56,416 nt of DNA from Leptolyngbya sp. FACHB-60 (GTDB lineage Bacteria; Cyanobacteriota; Cyanobacteriia; Phormidesmidales; Phormidesmidaceae): NCBI RefSeq assembly GCF_014695775.1, contig NZ_JACJOX010000034.1, forward strand, positions 1-56,416, read 5' to 3'. Positions 27,521-35,382 of this stretch are shown in pieces. Below the pieces are notes generated by a model. It was not told where the DNA came from, did not search any database, and saw only the letters and a program-made list of their open reading frames with translations. The translations under genes and the position numbers were made by a program. Each line of letters begins with the position of its first letter. Within the stretch, counting starts at the first letter, position 1.

Positions 27521-29053
27521 CTAGGCTACCTTACGTCTTTGGCGAAGCGTCTTCTTCGGCTTATCGTCTTGCTTTTCAAAAAACTCAGAGATATTTGTAG
27601 AGGTTACTACTGTATTAGAGAGCTTCATTGCTTTCTTGATAGCCTGCCACTCCTTCAAAGACCGACGCTCAAATCCCTCTAGTAGAGGAAAGCCCCTAGC
27701 CAAAAACTCCTCTTTATTATGCTCAATTCGGTAGATATAAATGACTCCAAGGTTGTCAGGATCATACCTCAAAGCCATCTTTTGACCGGCATATCCAGCC
27801 AAGTATTCTCCTTTATAAACAATATCCTCAAAGCTAATATGGCCACCTCTTTGCACTTTACGGGTAGCCTGCTTCAGTAAGCAAACATCCAATTCCCGTT
27901 CACTCGGCAACGTAGGACTGTGTAGCAAACCAGCCTCCCAACGTTGATATCGATTTTGCCTAGTTCTATCATCAATGCTTTGGTTGTACTGATGAATAAT
28001 ATATCTCACTAAACCTTTCTGAACTTCCTCTAAAGTGAAGACGGCATACTGCTCAGCACCCTTTGGACGCTCTTGTACATTTGAGCCTTTATAGCCTTCT
28101 AGTTTTGACCAGACCTGATCATTAAGCGTTCTAAAAAAACGCTCCACGATTCCACCTTCCGAGGGACGAGAGCGGTAATGCCAAGTAAACCCAAGCTGTC
28201 CTGCTACCTGCTGAGCATGATCAGACCTAAAATCTTTGCCGTTGTCTGTATAGATATGCTTAGGTAAACCATAAGTTCCCCACTCAGCTTTTAAGTCATA
28301 GCTCGCAGAGTATCGCTTAGGTAAAATGGCTTGGCGCAAAGCCAGGGTAACTACCTTAGAGCTAGGAGCGTCAAAGCCTAAATGAAAGCCTACGATACAG
28401 CGTGAATAGGAATCTACTACGGTAGTCAACCAAGGGCAGCCTAGCAAATTTCCCTCTTGATCAACGAGTAGGATGTCGGCAGGCGTATGGTCAATTTGCC
28501 AGACTTGATTGCTTGCTTCCGGCTTCAGTTCCCCACCATCCTTAATACTAAGGATTAAGGTTTCTCCTTGCCACCCAGGTGTTCTAATTGACTTTTTATT
28601 TTCCTCAGCTTCGTACAAAGGTTTGAGTAAATCATAAATTGTGCTTTGAGCAGGAGGCTTTAACCCTAGATCAATAGCTTTTTGGCGAACATGCTTATAC
28701 ACGTCCTTTCGATTAAGCCTTTTCCCATTACGATTACGGTTTTTGAACAGCTTCGTGGCACAATTTTGTAACTCTGGATGTATCCGAGACTTGCCCTTAT
28801 CAGCACGGGTATCGTCTGCTAAGCCAATCAACCCTTTCTCATACCACTGCCTTTTGTAACGATGTAAGGTTCTTTCACTGACTCCCAGCTCCGCCGCTTC
28901 GGTTCGGAGCCTATCACCATATTCCTTTCTAGATGCACATGGCTCAAGGAGCCGCATGATGGCATCAAGCCTCTTTTGCGCAGTAGGGCTTAGTTCAACA
29001 GGAAAAACTACCTGTTCATCAAGGTTTGGGGTCTCTTCAGACAAAGTATCCAT
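27521..29053 (-). CDS. tnsB: TnsB, DDE transposase of the CAST (C-terminal tail lost to a stop codon)
   Basis: 510 residues as read. An N-terminal helix-turn-helix (AAELGVSERTLHRYKRQWYEKG, 53-74) and a second DNA-binding domain precede an RNase H-fold catalytic core with D188 (WQIDHT), D270 (YTDNGKDF) and E304 (GGIVERFF). A beta-barrel and a helical C-terminal part follow. TnsB binds the repeats in both transposon ends and joins strands. The frame stops at a lone TAG, after which it stays open for 46 more codons (separate entry). Loss of the tail should weaken or abolish the TnsC contact, so transposition is probably impaired unless the TAG is suppressed or erroneous. Its promoter must lie within the left end repeats, suggesting self-repression. 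Confidence 0.92.
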   Translation of the reverse strand: MDTLSEETPNLDEQVVFPVELSPTAQKRLDAIMRLLEPCASRKEYGDRLRTEAAELGVSERTLHRYKRQWYEKGLIGLADDTRADKGKSRIHPELQNCATKLFKNRNRNGKRLNRKDVYKHVRQKAIDLGLKPPAQSTIYDLLKPLYEAEENKKSIRTPGWQGETLILSIKDGGELKPEASNQVWQIDHTPADILLVDQEGNLLGCPWLTTVVDSYSRCIVGFHLGFDAPSSKVVTLALRQAILPKRYSASYDLKAEWGTYGLPKHIYTDNGKDFRSDHAQQVAGQLGFTWHYRSRPSEGGIVERFFRTLNDQVWSKLEGYKGSNVQERPKGAEQYAVFTLEEVQKGLVRYIIHQYNQSIDDRTRQNRYQRWEAGLLHSPTLPSERELDVCLLKQATRKVQRGGHISFEDIVYKGEYLAGYAGQKMALRYDPDNLGVIYIYRIEHNKEEFLARGFPLLEGFERRSLKEWQAIKKAMKLSNTVVTSTNISEFFEKQDDKPKKTLRQRRKVA

Positions 29054-29256
29054 AAACCGACACCTAAATCTGGAATTCGCTGGAAAACGACACTTAGTTC
29101 CGGAATGGGCTGAATCAGCAGTTTTGGGTTCCTAGAATCCGATTAAGCGTATCCGTCGCCTCAAACCGTTGATTTGCTGTCGATTTAGTACAATTGAACT
29201 AATAATACTTTAGTGACACTAATTCTGTAAAGTGTCATTTATCTCTGGAACGTACA
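29054..29256 (-). repeat. CAST left end with five TnsB-type repeats
   Basis: Reading the plus strand, 16-18-bp related elements lie at 29058-29075 (CGACACCTAAATCTGGAA), 29088-29105 (CGACACTTAGTTCCGGAA), 29178-29193, 29214-29230 and 29233-29250 (TGTCATTTATCTCTGGAA). The terminus TGTACG (minus strand) ends at 29256. Multiple short repeats next to tnsB are characteristic of Tn7-like ends. The two innermost repeats are 30 bp apart and almost touch the tnsB start, so TnsB binding would cover its own promoter or ribosome site. The outermost sits 6 bp from the end. Confidence 0.75.
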
Positions 29257-29434
29257 GCTGCGGAGTTGTGGGCTTAGACCCTGTCCAATTTTATGCCGTA
29301 GGGGTAAGACCGGCTCATTCTAGGGCACATCCACCTGAGGATGTTCTTTTGCTGAGGGTTGAGGCCTATTTTAGTATCCCTAGGCCAGTCTTTGTTTGAC
29401 TACCTACATTTAGCGATCGCCAAGCAGCAAATGA

Positions 29435-29500
29435 AGCTTGATTAGTAACTTCGTAAATTTGATTGGTAACTTCACAAGCTTGGCTGATAACCTTGCAAGC
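29435..29500. repeat. Imperfect 21-bp tandem repeat, about three units
   Basis: Successive units GCTTGATTAGTAACTTCGTAA, then ATTTGATTGGTAACTTCACAA, then GCTTGGCTGATAACCTTGCAA, then a partial one. Because 21 is a multiple of three, any frame through it reads as a heptad repeat (QACEVTN-like on the minus strand). It resembles noncoding heptanucleotide-type repeats common in cyanobacteria. Confidence 0.6.
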
Positions 29501-29516
29501 TTGCGAAGTTGTGAAT

Positions 29517-29600
29517 GCGATCGCAGTGGTCACTACAGCATTGATGGGGATGACTGCGGTAGTAGATGAGGTAAGGGGAGCGATCGCCGTAGCCACTTCC
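29517..29600. repeat. Dispersed HIP1-bounded repeat, copy A
   Basis: Begins and ends with HIP1-like GCGATCGC/GCGATCGCC and contains GGTCACTACAGCATTGATGG. It is about 85% identical by eye to copy B at 31325-31408, both in intergenic DNA. Possibly a small nonautonomous element. Confidence 0.6.
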
Positions 29601-29831
29601 GGCAGTACCAGGATAACCTCGCAACGCTAAGAGAGTTTATCTAGGAAAAATCCTCCTAAAGAACGCAGCTTGCATCCTATTTAGTCTTGCGTAACGAACC
29701 AGCCAACCCCCTGTTGAGTTATCCGCCTAAACTATGGTAGAAACCACCCCATCAATCAGCCTTTAGATCAAGAACATCGTGAATTTGGCTATCTAGAATA
29801 GAGCTTGTATGCCTTTCTTGATTAAATTGCC

Positions 29832-30425
29832 ATGGGTTTGCGCGATCGCTTCAGTCAGATTAGCGGACAGACCCGCTTTGTCGTGTGTCGCATTTTTGTG
29901 CATCTCTCAGGCCGAGAAGTAGCACCACTTCTCGGTGTGCTCAATCAAACAGCACGTAAAGCAATTAATTCAGAAGGTGATATGCAAGTGTTGGGCGAGC
30001 AACTCGTGCAGGTTTGTGAAAGCTTGCTAGAGTATGAAACTTTTTGGCAATCGGCAGCCAACGAAGGAGATGTTCTTTGGGATGAGGGCGATGCTGGAGA
30101 TTACGTCAATGAGCTATTTACTGACTCAGCTGGACGTTATGGTAGCGAAATAGGGTCTGCCCCCAATAGAAGTGAGGATTTCGCAATCCCCGTAACACAA
30201 AATGTGGTTGTCATGCTCACAGTTGCTTGTGAAGGCGAAGTGCCTGAACTAGAAGATAATCTAGCCGACATCACTGCATTGAAATCAGGCTTAAAAGCTC
30301 TAGTTAATTTGAACTATAGAGGGACTTTGAGAGCAATTCAGATACATTTTTCTCCTGCTCAATTGGGAGACGAACTCACATCAGACCAACTGATCGAAAG
30401 TTTCCCTGAACTCATTCCGCTCTAG
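29832..30425 (+). CDS. DUF1517-like protein
   Basis: 197 residues. The N-terminal part is helical (SQISGQTRFVVCRIFVHLSGREVAPLLGVLNQTARKAI), the middle acidic, and the end (VVVMLTVACEGEVPELED..., ALKALVNLNYRGTLRAIQIHFSPAQLGDELTSDQLIESFPELIPL) follows the pattern of cyanobacterial/plastid DUF1517 proteins, which close with a ...SxDELL..YPxLxP-like motif. There is no signal peptide or transmembrane helix, so it is probably cytoplasmic. Its function in the family is unknown. It is followed 35 bp later by a lipoprotein gene on the same strand. Confidence 0.5.
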   Translation: MGLRDRFSQISGQTRFVVCRIFVHLSGREVAPLLGVLNQTARKAINSEGDMQVLGEQLVQVCESLLEYETFWQSAANEGDVLWDEGDAGDYVNELFTDSAGRYGSEIGSAPNRSEDFAIPVTQNVVVMLTVACEGEVPELEDNLADITALKSGLKALVNLNYRGTLRAIQIHFSPAQLGDELTSDQLIESFPELIPL

Positions 30426-30460
30426 TTTTTCTGATTTACAATGCTTCTCCCTTAACTAAA

Positions 30461-31315
30461 ATGATGCGTAAACTTTCTGCTTCTTTATTGGCATTAACCC
30501 TAGTGTTGTCGTCGGTTGCTTGCACTAGCCTAGAAGGTTACTCCACTTCGCAACCAGCACCGCAACCTCCGCAAGAAACAACTGTCCCTGTTGCTGCCAC
30601 CTCAATTACAGACGGCGCTTATCCTGTGCAGCAAGCCACCTACGATGACAGTTCGGGTGAATACAGCCTAGTATTGCTCAACACTGCGCCTGAGCAGTCG
30701 ATGTTTCGCAGCGCCAATTTGCCATTAGCACGTCTAACCGACGAAGAAATTTCTGCGGGAAAATCGAGTGAACTGCGCGTTGAGAACGGACAACCGGCGC
30801 TGTATCTGACGTCCGACTTTCGCATTGAATATGTTCACAACGTTACTGAAACTCAAACCGATCCGCAGACTGGACAGGAAGAGGTCGTCATTGTTCGTCG
30901 AGAGCCCAGCTTTTGGACGCCATTTGCAGGAGCATTAGCCGGTCAGGCGGTTGGCAATTTACTCTTCCGTCCGCAGTACTACATGCCGCCAATTTATCGA
31001 CCGGGTGTAGCTCTAGTCGGCCATGGCGGTTATGGAAGAAGCTATAACGAAGCCGTTTCGCACTATCGGTCACGCCACCAAGCACCTCCTGCTGAATATC
31101 GGAACCGTCAGTTTCGGTCAAGTGGCAGGCTACGCTCGCCTGGTACTACTGCCCCACGCGTTAATACCAATAGACCTTCAGGCAATGGCTACGGCAACAG
31201 TAATCTGCGACGTAATAACCGACGAAATGAGCGTGCTCGGCCTTCAGGTGGTAGTTTTGGTAGTTCACCACGCCGCTCGGCCCCACGTCGTAGCTCTGGT
31301 CGCAGACGGCGGTAA
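30461..31315 (+). CDS. Putative lipoprotein with a basic, low-complexity C-terminus
   Basis: 284 residues. The first 21 (MMRKLSASLLALTLVLSSVAC) form a lipoprotein signal peptide with the lipobox SSVAC and Cys21 as the acylation site. The middle contains a predicted hydrophobic stretch (PFAGALAGQAVGNLLF, about 152-167). The last 90 residues are rich in Arg, Ser, Gly, Asn and Tyr and end SSGRRRR, which could bind acidic polymers or nucleic acid. No enzymatic motif is seen. A location on the outer side of the membrane is inferred from the signal. Confidence 0.65.
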   Translation: MMRKLSASLLALTLVLSSVACTSLEGYSTSQPAPQPPQETTVPVAATSITDGAYPVQQATYDDSSGEYSLVLLNTAPEQSMFRSANLPLARLTDEEISAGKSSELRVENGQPALYLTSDFRIEYVHNVTETQTDPQTGQEEVVIVRREPSFWTPFAGALAGQAVGNLLFRPQYYMPPIYRPGVALVGHGGYGRSYNEAVSHYRSRHQAPPAEYRNRQFRSSGRLRSPGTTAPRVNTNRPSGNGYGNSNLRRNNRRNERARPSGGSFGSSPRRSAPRRSSGRRRR

Positions 31316-31324
31316 TAGCTTAGT

Positions 31325-31408
31325 GCGATCGCGATGGTCACTACAGCATTAATGGGGATGACTGTGATAGTGGACGAGGTAAAGGGGCGATCGTAGCCCC
31401 CACTTCGA
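31325..31408. repeat. Dispersed HIP1-bounded repeat, copy B
   Basis: Second copy of the element at 29517-29600, starting GCGATCGCGATGGTCACTAC, directly after the lipoprotein gene. The two copies flank the DUF1517-like and lipoprotein genes in the same orientation. Confidence 0.6.
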
Positions 31409-31421
31409 CAATTTTCCTCAC

Positions 31422-31499
31422 TCAACCCGCAGATTCCCCCCGCAAGGACTCGCCATCGGGCAGCAAAATCTCGGCGTCGCGAAAGATCAGGGCAGTCAT
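31422..31499 (-). pseudogene. 25-codon fragment resembling an amidohydrolase N-terminus
   Basis: Minus-strand frame MTALIFRDAEILLPDGESLRG... then stop. The pattern of a short strand pair followed by LLPDG is like the start of dihydroorotase-type amidohydrolases, but the rest is absent and repeat DNA follows. It could equally be chance. Confidence 0.2.
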
Positions 31500-31593
31500 A
31501 ACGGATAACGTTGGCTAGCTCGTTCAGCTTTAGCCTAGCGAGAAACCGGAGCAGCAAGCGTTTAGGCCACCGGGCTAAACTAACGTGAAGGCG

Positions 31594-32076
31594 TCAAGGC
31601 CGAGACAAGGAGCTTCTTCTAATGGCGGCGGCACTGGTGCCTGCGATCGCCCCCCAAACCACGGTCGCCACCAGGCTGAGAGCAACGGCCCGAGCATCGA
31701 TCGAGTAGTCAGTCACGTCGCCGCTGCTTAGCCCAATCATGCGGTTGAGCGGCACCACAACCAGCGCCAGATAGACCAACCCCACCGTGCCGCCGCCTAG
31801 GGCGGCCCCTCTGGCCAATCGTCGCGTTGTGCCGCCTAGGACACCCCCCAACCCTCCCAGCCCAGCGGATAGCCCAAAAAATATCCAAGCCGGATAAGAG
31901 GACACTAGGACAGGCAAACTAACGCCCACGTGATTTCGAAAAAACGGCCCGCCCCAGTTAAACACATAGTAAAAAAAGAGCACCACAATTAGGTATTGGC
32001 CGACGCCACCCACCAAGGCCCCGACCGCGCTGCCCAGCCAGGGGCGTTTGCGGCTTGCTGAAACCTGTTTTCCCAT
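31594..32076 (-). CDS. Integral membrane protein of unknown function
   Basis: 160 residues with four likely membrane helices: AVGALVGGVGQYLIVVLFFYYVF, PVLVSSYPAWIFFGLSAGLGGLGG, GAALGGGTVGLVYLALVVVPL and AVALSLVATVVWGAIAGTSAAAI. The termini are basic (KQVSASRKRP, IRRSSLSRP). No conserved functional motif is recognised. It is transcribed alone on the minus strand. Confidence 0.6.
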   Translation of the reverse strand: MGKQVSASRKRPWLGSAVGALVGGVGQYLIVVLFFYYVFNWGGPFFRNHVGVSLPVLVSSYPAWIFFGLSAGLGGLGGVLGGTTRRLARGAALGGGTVGLVYLALVVVPLNRMIGLSSGDVTDYSIDARAVALSLVATVVWGAIAGTSAAAIRRSSLSRP

Positions 32077-32203
32077 AGTATTTGGCTCAAGGGTAGAGGG
32101 AAACTCACAGCTACCGAGTCGGTGTGGTTGACTAGGGCTGCGTAAGTTGAGTCAGCTGGGATTGACGGTTACTTCAGGCTCATTGCTGCGATCGCATTGA
32201 TGC

Positions 32204-33511
32204 CTAGAGCGGGCGCGATCGCTCGGATTTGCGGCTATCCCACGACAGCTCTAGTGCTTTGCGAAAGTCATCCATGGCCAGGGCGGCCCCATGGCCCAGA
32301 CGAATATTGGTGTGGCCGCGCCCGATATAGGCTTCCGCCAGGGAAGGGCTGATCTCGATGGCGCAGTTAAAGTCGTCGAGGGCTAGCTCCCACTCGTCGA
32401 GAAAATAAAGGGCGTAGCCGCGATCGCAATAGGCCATGGCATCGCTCTCATTTAGCTCCAGGGCACAGTCAAAATCAGCGATCGCTGCTGGGTAGTCTTC
32501 TTGGCGGCTAAACACGCGGCCTCGGTTGGCCAAGATGCGGCCACTGTGAGGGTTGAAACGCAGGGCCAGGGTGTAGTCGGCGATTGCCCCCTCCATGTCG
32601 CCCACCTGGGCCCGCAGCAGCCCCCGGCTGTCGTACAAGTCAGCCAGGCGAAAGCGCAGGTTGAGCGGGGTGTCTTCGCTCAGAGTGGCGTCGGGGCTGT
32701 CGAGGGCCAGGCCCACTAGAGTCTGGTTGTAGGAGCGGTCTTGCAGCTCGGGGTTGAGCTCTAACACCGTGGTGTAGTCATCGATCGCCCCCTGAAAGTC
32801 GCCTAGCTCGTGGCGCAGCATGCCCCGATTGATGTAGGCCTCGGCATAGTCAACCTGGCAGTCGAGGGCGCGGTTGATGTCGAGGGTGGCCTGGTAGGTG
32901 TTGCGCAGCTGAAAATAGGCCACCGCCCGGTAGTTGTAGGCTTCGGCGTGGTGGGGCTGGCTCTGCAACAGCCGAGAAAAGTCGGCAACAGCAAACTGGT
33001 AGGCCTCGCGACGGTGTTCGGCCAGGGCGGCGATCGCCCCCTGTTTGAGGTAGGCCAGCCCCCGCCACAGCAGAATTTTGGCGAACTTGGGCTGCTCTGC
33101 TAGCACCACCGAGAAGTCTGTGATCGCCCCGCCGTAATCTTCTAAATCGAGCTTGATGCGGCCCCGGTTGGCGTAGGCTTTCACCGACGCAGGTTGAAGC
33201 TCTATGGCCTGGTCTAGATCGCCCAAGGCCTCGCCCAGCTGACCCGCCAGCCGGTGGACGCTACCCCGGTTGATGTAGGCATTGGTGAAGGTCGGCTCTA
33301 AGCGCAGAGCAGCCGAAAAGTCGTCGATAGCAGCCCCGTGGCGACCCAGGTCGCGATGGGCACAGCCTCGGTTGTAAAAGCCCTTGGCACAGGTACCATC
33401 TAGGGCTATAGCCTGAGAGAACTGGGCGATCGCCGCCTCAAAATAGCCCAAGCGGGCTTGCTCAATGCCGGTTTTGAGAAGGTCGCTAAGCTGACGCGCT
33501 TGAGTTGTCAT
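32204..33511 (-). CDS. Tetratricopeptide repeat protein
   Basis: 435 residues from the ATG at 33509-33511; an upstream start at 33589 would add 26 non-TPR residues. About eleven TPR units of 34 residues run through nearly the whole protein, with signatures such as FYNRGCAHRDLGRHGAAIDDFSAALRL, YINRGMLRHELGDFQGAIDDY and YCDRGYALYFLDEWELALDDF. TPR arrays form superhelical protein-binding scaffolds. There is no signal peptide, so it is probably cytoplasmic. The partner is unknown. Confidence 0.85.
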   Translation of the reverse strand: MTTQARQLSDLLKTGIEQARLGYFEAAIAQFSQAIALDGTCAKGFYNRGCAHRDLGRHGAAIDDFSAALRLEPTFTNAYINRGSVHRLAGQLGEALGDLDQAIELQPASVKAYANRGRIKLDLEDYGGAITDFSVVLAEQPKFAKILLWRGLAYLKQGAIAALAEHRREAYQFAVADFSRLLQSQPHHAEAYNYRAVAYFQLRNTYQATLDINRALDCQVDYAEAYINRGMLRHELGDFQGAIDDYTTVLELNPELQDRSYNQTLVGLALDSPDATLSEDTPLNLRFRLADLYDSRGLLRAQVGDMEGAIADYTLALRFNPHSGRILANRGRVFSRQEDYPAAIADFDCALELNESDAMAYCDRGYALYFLDEWELALDDFNCAIEISPSLAEAYIGRGHTNIRLGHGAALAMDDFRKALELSWDSRKSERSRPL

Positions 33512-33632
33512 AGGCCTGCCGGGGAATTTAACACTACGCGGCGTAAATCGAATCTGGGCAATGCTCTTGCCGATGCCCCTGAACCCCAAAGCTAATTTCC
33601 ATTATGCCCGATTGAGTCAACCGTGGGGGTAC

Positions 33633-34790
33633 TCAAATCTTTGCCTGACGCAGCGCCTGCACCGTGGTCACCACCCCAGCTGCCACCTGGTCAATCTCAG
33701 CGGCGGTAGTAAACCGCCCCAGGCCAAAACGCAGCGACGCGTAGGCCAGGCCATCCTCTCGCCCCAGCGCCTTGAGCACAGGGGAAGGGGCGGTGCTAGC
33801 GGTGCTACAGGCCGCCCCCGATGACAGCGCCACGATCCCCCGCAGCCCCAGCAGCAGCGCCTGGCCATCGACTCTCTCAAAGCTGACATTGAGGTTGCCG
33901 GGCAGTCGCTGGGTGGCATGGCCGTTGAGATGTAGGCCACCCAGGGGTTGCAGACTATCCCACAGGCGCTGGCGCAGCGCCACCAGCCGAGCCGCCTCTG
34001 CCTCCAGTTCAGCCAATCCCAGCTCCACCGCCTTGGCAAAGCCGACGATCTGAGGCGGATACAGGGTGCCCGACCTCAGCCCCCGCTCGTGTCCGCCGCC
34101 GTGAAGCTGCGGGGCCAGAGGCACCCGCGGCCGCCGCCGCACGTAGAGAGCACCGGTGCCCTTGGGACCATAGACTTTGTGGGCCGTCAGCGACAGCAGA
34201 TCCAAGTTCATGGCCTCTACGTCGAGGGGAATTTTAGCAATCGCCTGGGCCCCGTCGCTGTGAAAAAAGACCTTGCGATCGCGGCACCGCGCTCCGATCT
34301 CGGCCAGGGGTTGCAGCACCCCGATCTCGTTGTTGGCTGCCATCACCGACACCAGCACGGTATCGTCACGAAAAGCCTTCTCTAAGGCATCAAGATCCAC
34401 TAGCCCATCGGGCTGCACCGGCAGGTAGGTGACCTCAAAGCCCAGGGATTCAAGATACCGACAGGGGTCGAGCACGGCGCTGTGCTCGGTCTGCACTGTA
34501 ATGATGTGTCGCCCCCGGCTAAAGCAGGCTTCGGCAATGCCTTTAATCGCCAAGTTGTTGGCCTCGGTGGCCCCGCTGGTAAAGACAATTTCCTCAGGGC
34601 TGGCGTGAATGGCAGCGGCGATGGTTTCCCTAGCCTTCGTCACCGCCGCCTCGGCCTCCCAGCCGTAGGCGTGGGTGAGGCTGGCGGGGTTGCCAAAGTG
34701 CTCGGTAAAAAACGGCAGCATCGCCTCCACCACTCGCGGATCTACCGGAGTCGTGGCGTGGCAGTCGAGATAAATCGGTCGATGTACCAT
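33633..34790 (-). CDS. Cysteine desulfurase (NifS/IscS family)
   Basis: 385 residues. A PLP-dependent enzyme that converts cysteine to alanine and delivers persulfide sulfur for iron-sulfur clusters and thiolation. The start YLDCHATTPVD is the family opening; TSGATEANNLAI and HSDGAQAIAKI follow; the PLP lysine is K205 in SLTAHKVYGPKGTGAL; the catalytic Cys is C328 in SSGAACSTAS. The loop is of the longer group I type. There is no isc/nif/suf operon beside it, so it is probably a housekeeping copy. Its start codon is 7 bp from the start of the divergent gene at 34798, so the two 5' leaders must overlap. Confidence 0.92.
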   Translation of the reverse strand: MVHRPIYLDCHATTPVDPRVVEAMLPFFTEHFGNPASLTHAYGWEAEAAVTKARETIAAAIHASPEEIVFTSGATEANNLAIKGIAEACFSRGRHIITVQTEHSAVLDPCRYLESLGFEVTYLPVQPDGLVDLDALEKAFRDDTVLVSVMAANNEIGVLQPLAEIGARCRDRKVFFHSDGAQAIAKIPLDVEAMNLDLLSLTAHKVYGPKGTGALYVRRRPRVPLAPQLHGGGHERGLRSGTLYPPQIVGFAKAVELGLAELEAEAARLVALRQRLWDSLQPLGGLHLNGHATQRLPGNLNVSFERVDGQALLLGLRGIVALSSGAACSTASTAPSPVLKALGREDGLAYASLRFGLGRFTTAAEIDQVAAGVVTTVQALRQAKI

Positions 34791-34797
34791 AGGCTCT

Positions 34798-35382
34798 ATG
34801 AATACTCCCAGTCACCTGATTCTCAACCTGGCCCTGCTGCGTCGCCCGGTGACCCCGGCCATGACCTGGCCGATCTTGATCGGTGCGCTGATTCCCGATG
34901 CAGCCATGTTTGTATTCTACGGCTGGGCTCGCTGGCAGGGTCTGCCCGAGCAAACTATCTGGGGCGAGGCCTACTACAGCCAGCCCTGGCAGGCCATCTT
35001 TGCCGTGGGCAACTCCATGCCCCTGGGGCTGCTGGGGGTAGCGATAGGCTATAGCCTCAGGCGGTCCTGGTTTGGCCCTTCGCTCGGTTTTTTGGGAGCC
35101 AGCATGGTGCTGCACCATCTGGCCGACCTGCCCCTGCACCATGACGACGCCCACCAGCACTTTTGGCCCCTCAGCTCGGTGCGCTTCATTAGCCCCGTCT
35201 CTTATTGGGATGTAGACCACTTGGGCCGTTTGGGAGCCACGATAGAACTGGTGCTGGTGCTGATCGCCAGCGCCTACCTGCTGCCCCGACTCAGCTCGAG
35301 GTTTAGCCAAGCACTGCTGGGGGTCACGGTAGCGCTGACCGCCGTGGCCTACAGTGCACTTGTGCTCGTGCCCCTAATCTAG
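34798..35382 (+). CDS. Membrane protein, YdjM-like predicted metal-dependent hydrolase
   Basis: 194 residues with about four membrane helices. It opens MNTPSHLILNLAL and has GALIPDAAMF and a His-rich loop HHLADLPLHHDDAHQHFWPLSS, the pattern of membrane-bound predicted metal-dependent hydrolases related to YdjM (LexA-regulated in E. coli), where the His and Asp residues are thought to bind metal. The reaction is unknown. The start is fixed by the conserved TPSHL. Its stop overlaps the stop of the convergent diguanylate cyclase gene. Confidence 0.6.
   Translation: MNTPSHLILNLALLRRPVTPAMTWPILIGALIPDAAMFVFYGWARWQGLPEQTIWGEAYYSQPWQAIFAVGNSMPLGLLGVAIGYSLRRSWFGPSLGFLGASMVLHHLADLPLHHDDAHQHFWPLSSVRFISPVSYWDVDHLGRLGATIELVLVLIASAYLLPRLSSRFSQALLGVTVALTAVAYSALVLVPLI

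Larger units (their letters stand above)
249..29256 (-). mobile_element. Type V-K CRISPR-associated transposon (CAST), partial, with about 24 kb of cargo
   Basis: The order on the minus strand is left end (29054-29256), tnsB, tnsC, tniQ, cargo, cas12k, which is the known V-K CAST layout. The tracrRNA, CRISPR array and right end would lie beyond the left edge. The outer terminus reads TGTACG on the minus strand, ending at 29256, as expected for Tn7-like TGT...ACA ends. A 5-bp target duplication would be GCTGC at 29257-29261, but its partner is not in view. Cas12k is truncated by an IS and TnsB carries a premature stop, so the element is probably immobile now. No MerR-type CvkR regulator is visible beside cas12k, where many V-K elements have one. 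Confidence 0.85.
29257..29831. other. Intergenic region flanking the CAST insertion
   Basis: About 575 bp between the transposon end and the DUF1517-like gene. I found no tRNA or tRNA fragment here, although many V-K CASTs home next to tRNA genes. It holds a 21-bp tandem repeat array (29435-29500), an 84-bp dispersed repeat (29517-29600) and two HIP1 sites. A 76-codon frame on the minus strand (29366-29596) is made of these repeats and is probably not a gene. Confidence 0.5.

Noticed and set aside
29435..29500. CRISPR array
   Set aside because: Units are contiguous 21-bp tandem repeats with no spacers; no CRISPR array is visible anywhere in the window.
29366..29596. 76-codon minus-strand frame with QACEVTN heptads
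   Set aside because: It is made of 21-bp tandem repeats and a dispersed HIP1 repeat, so the heptads follow from the DNA period.
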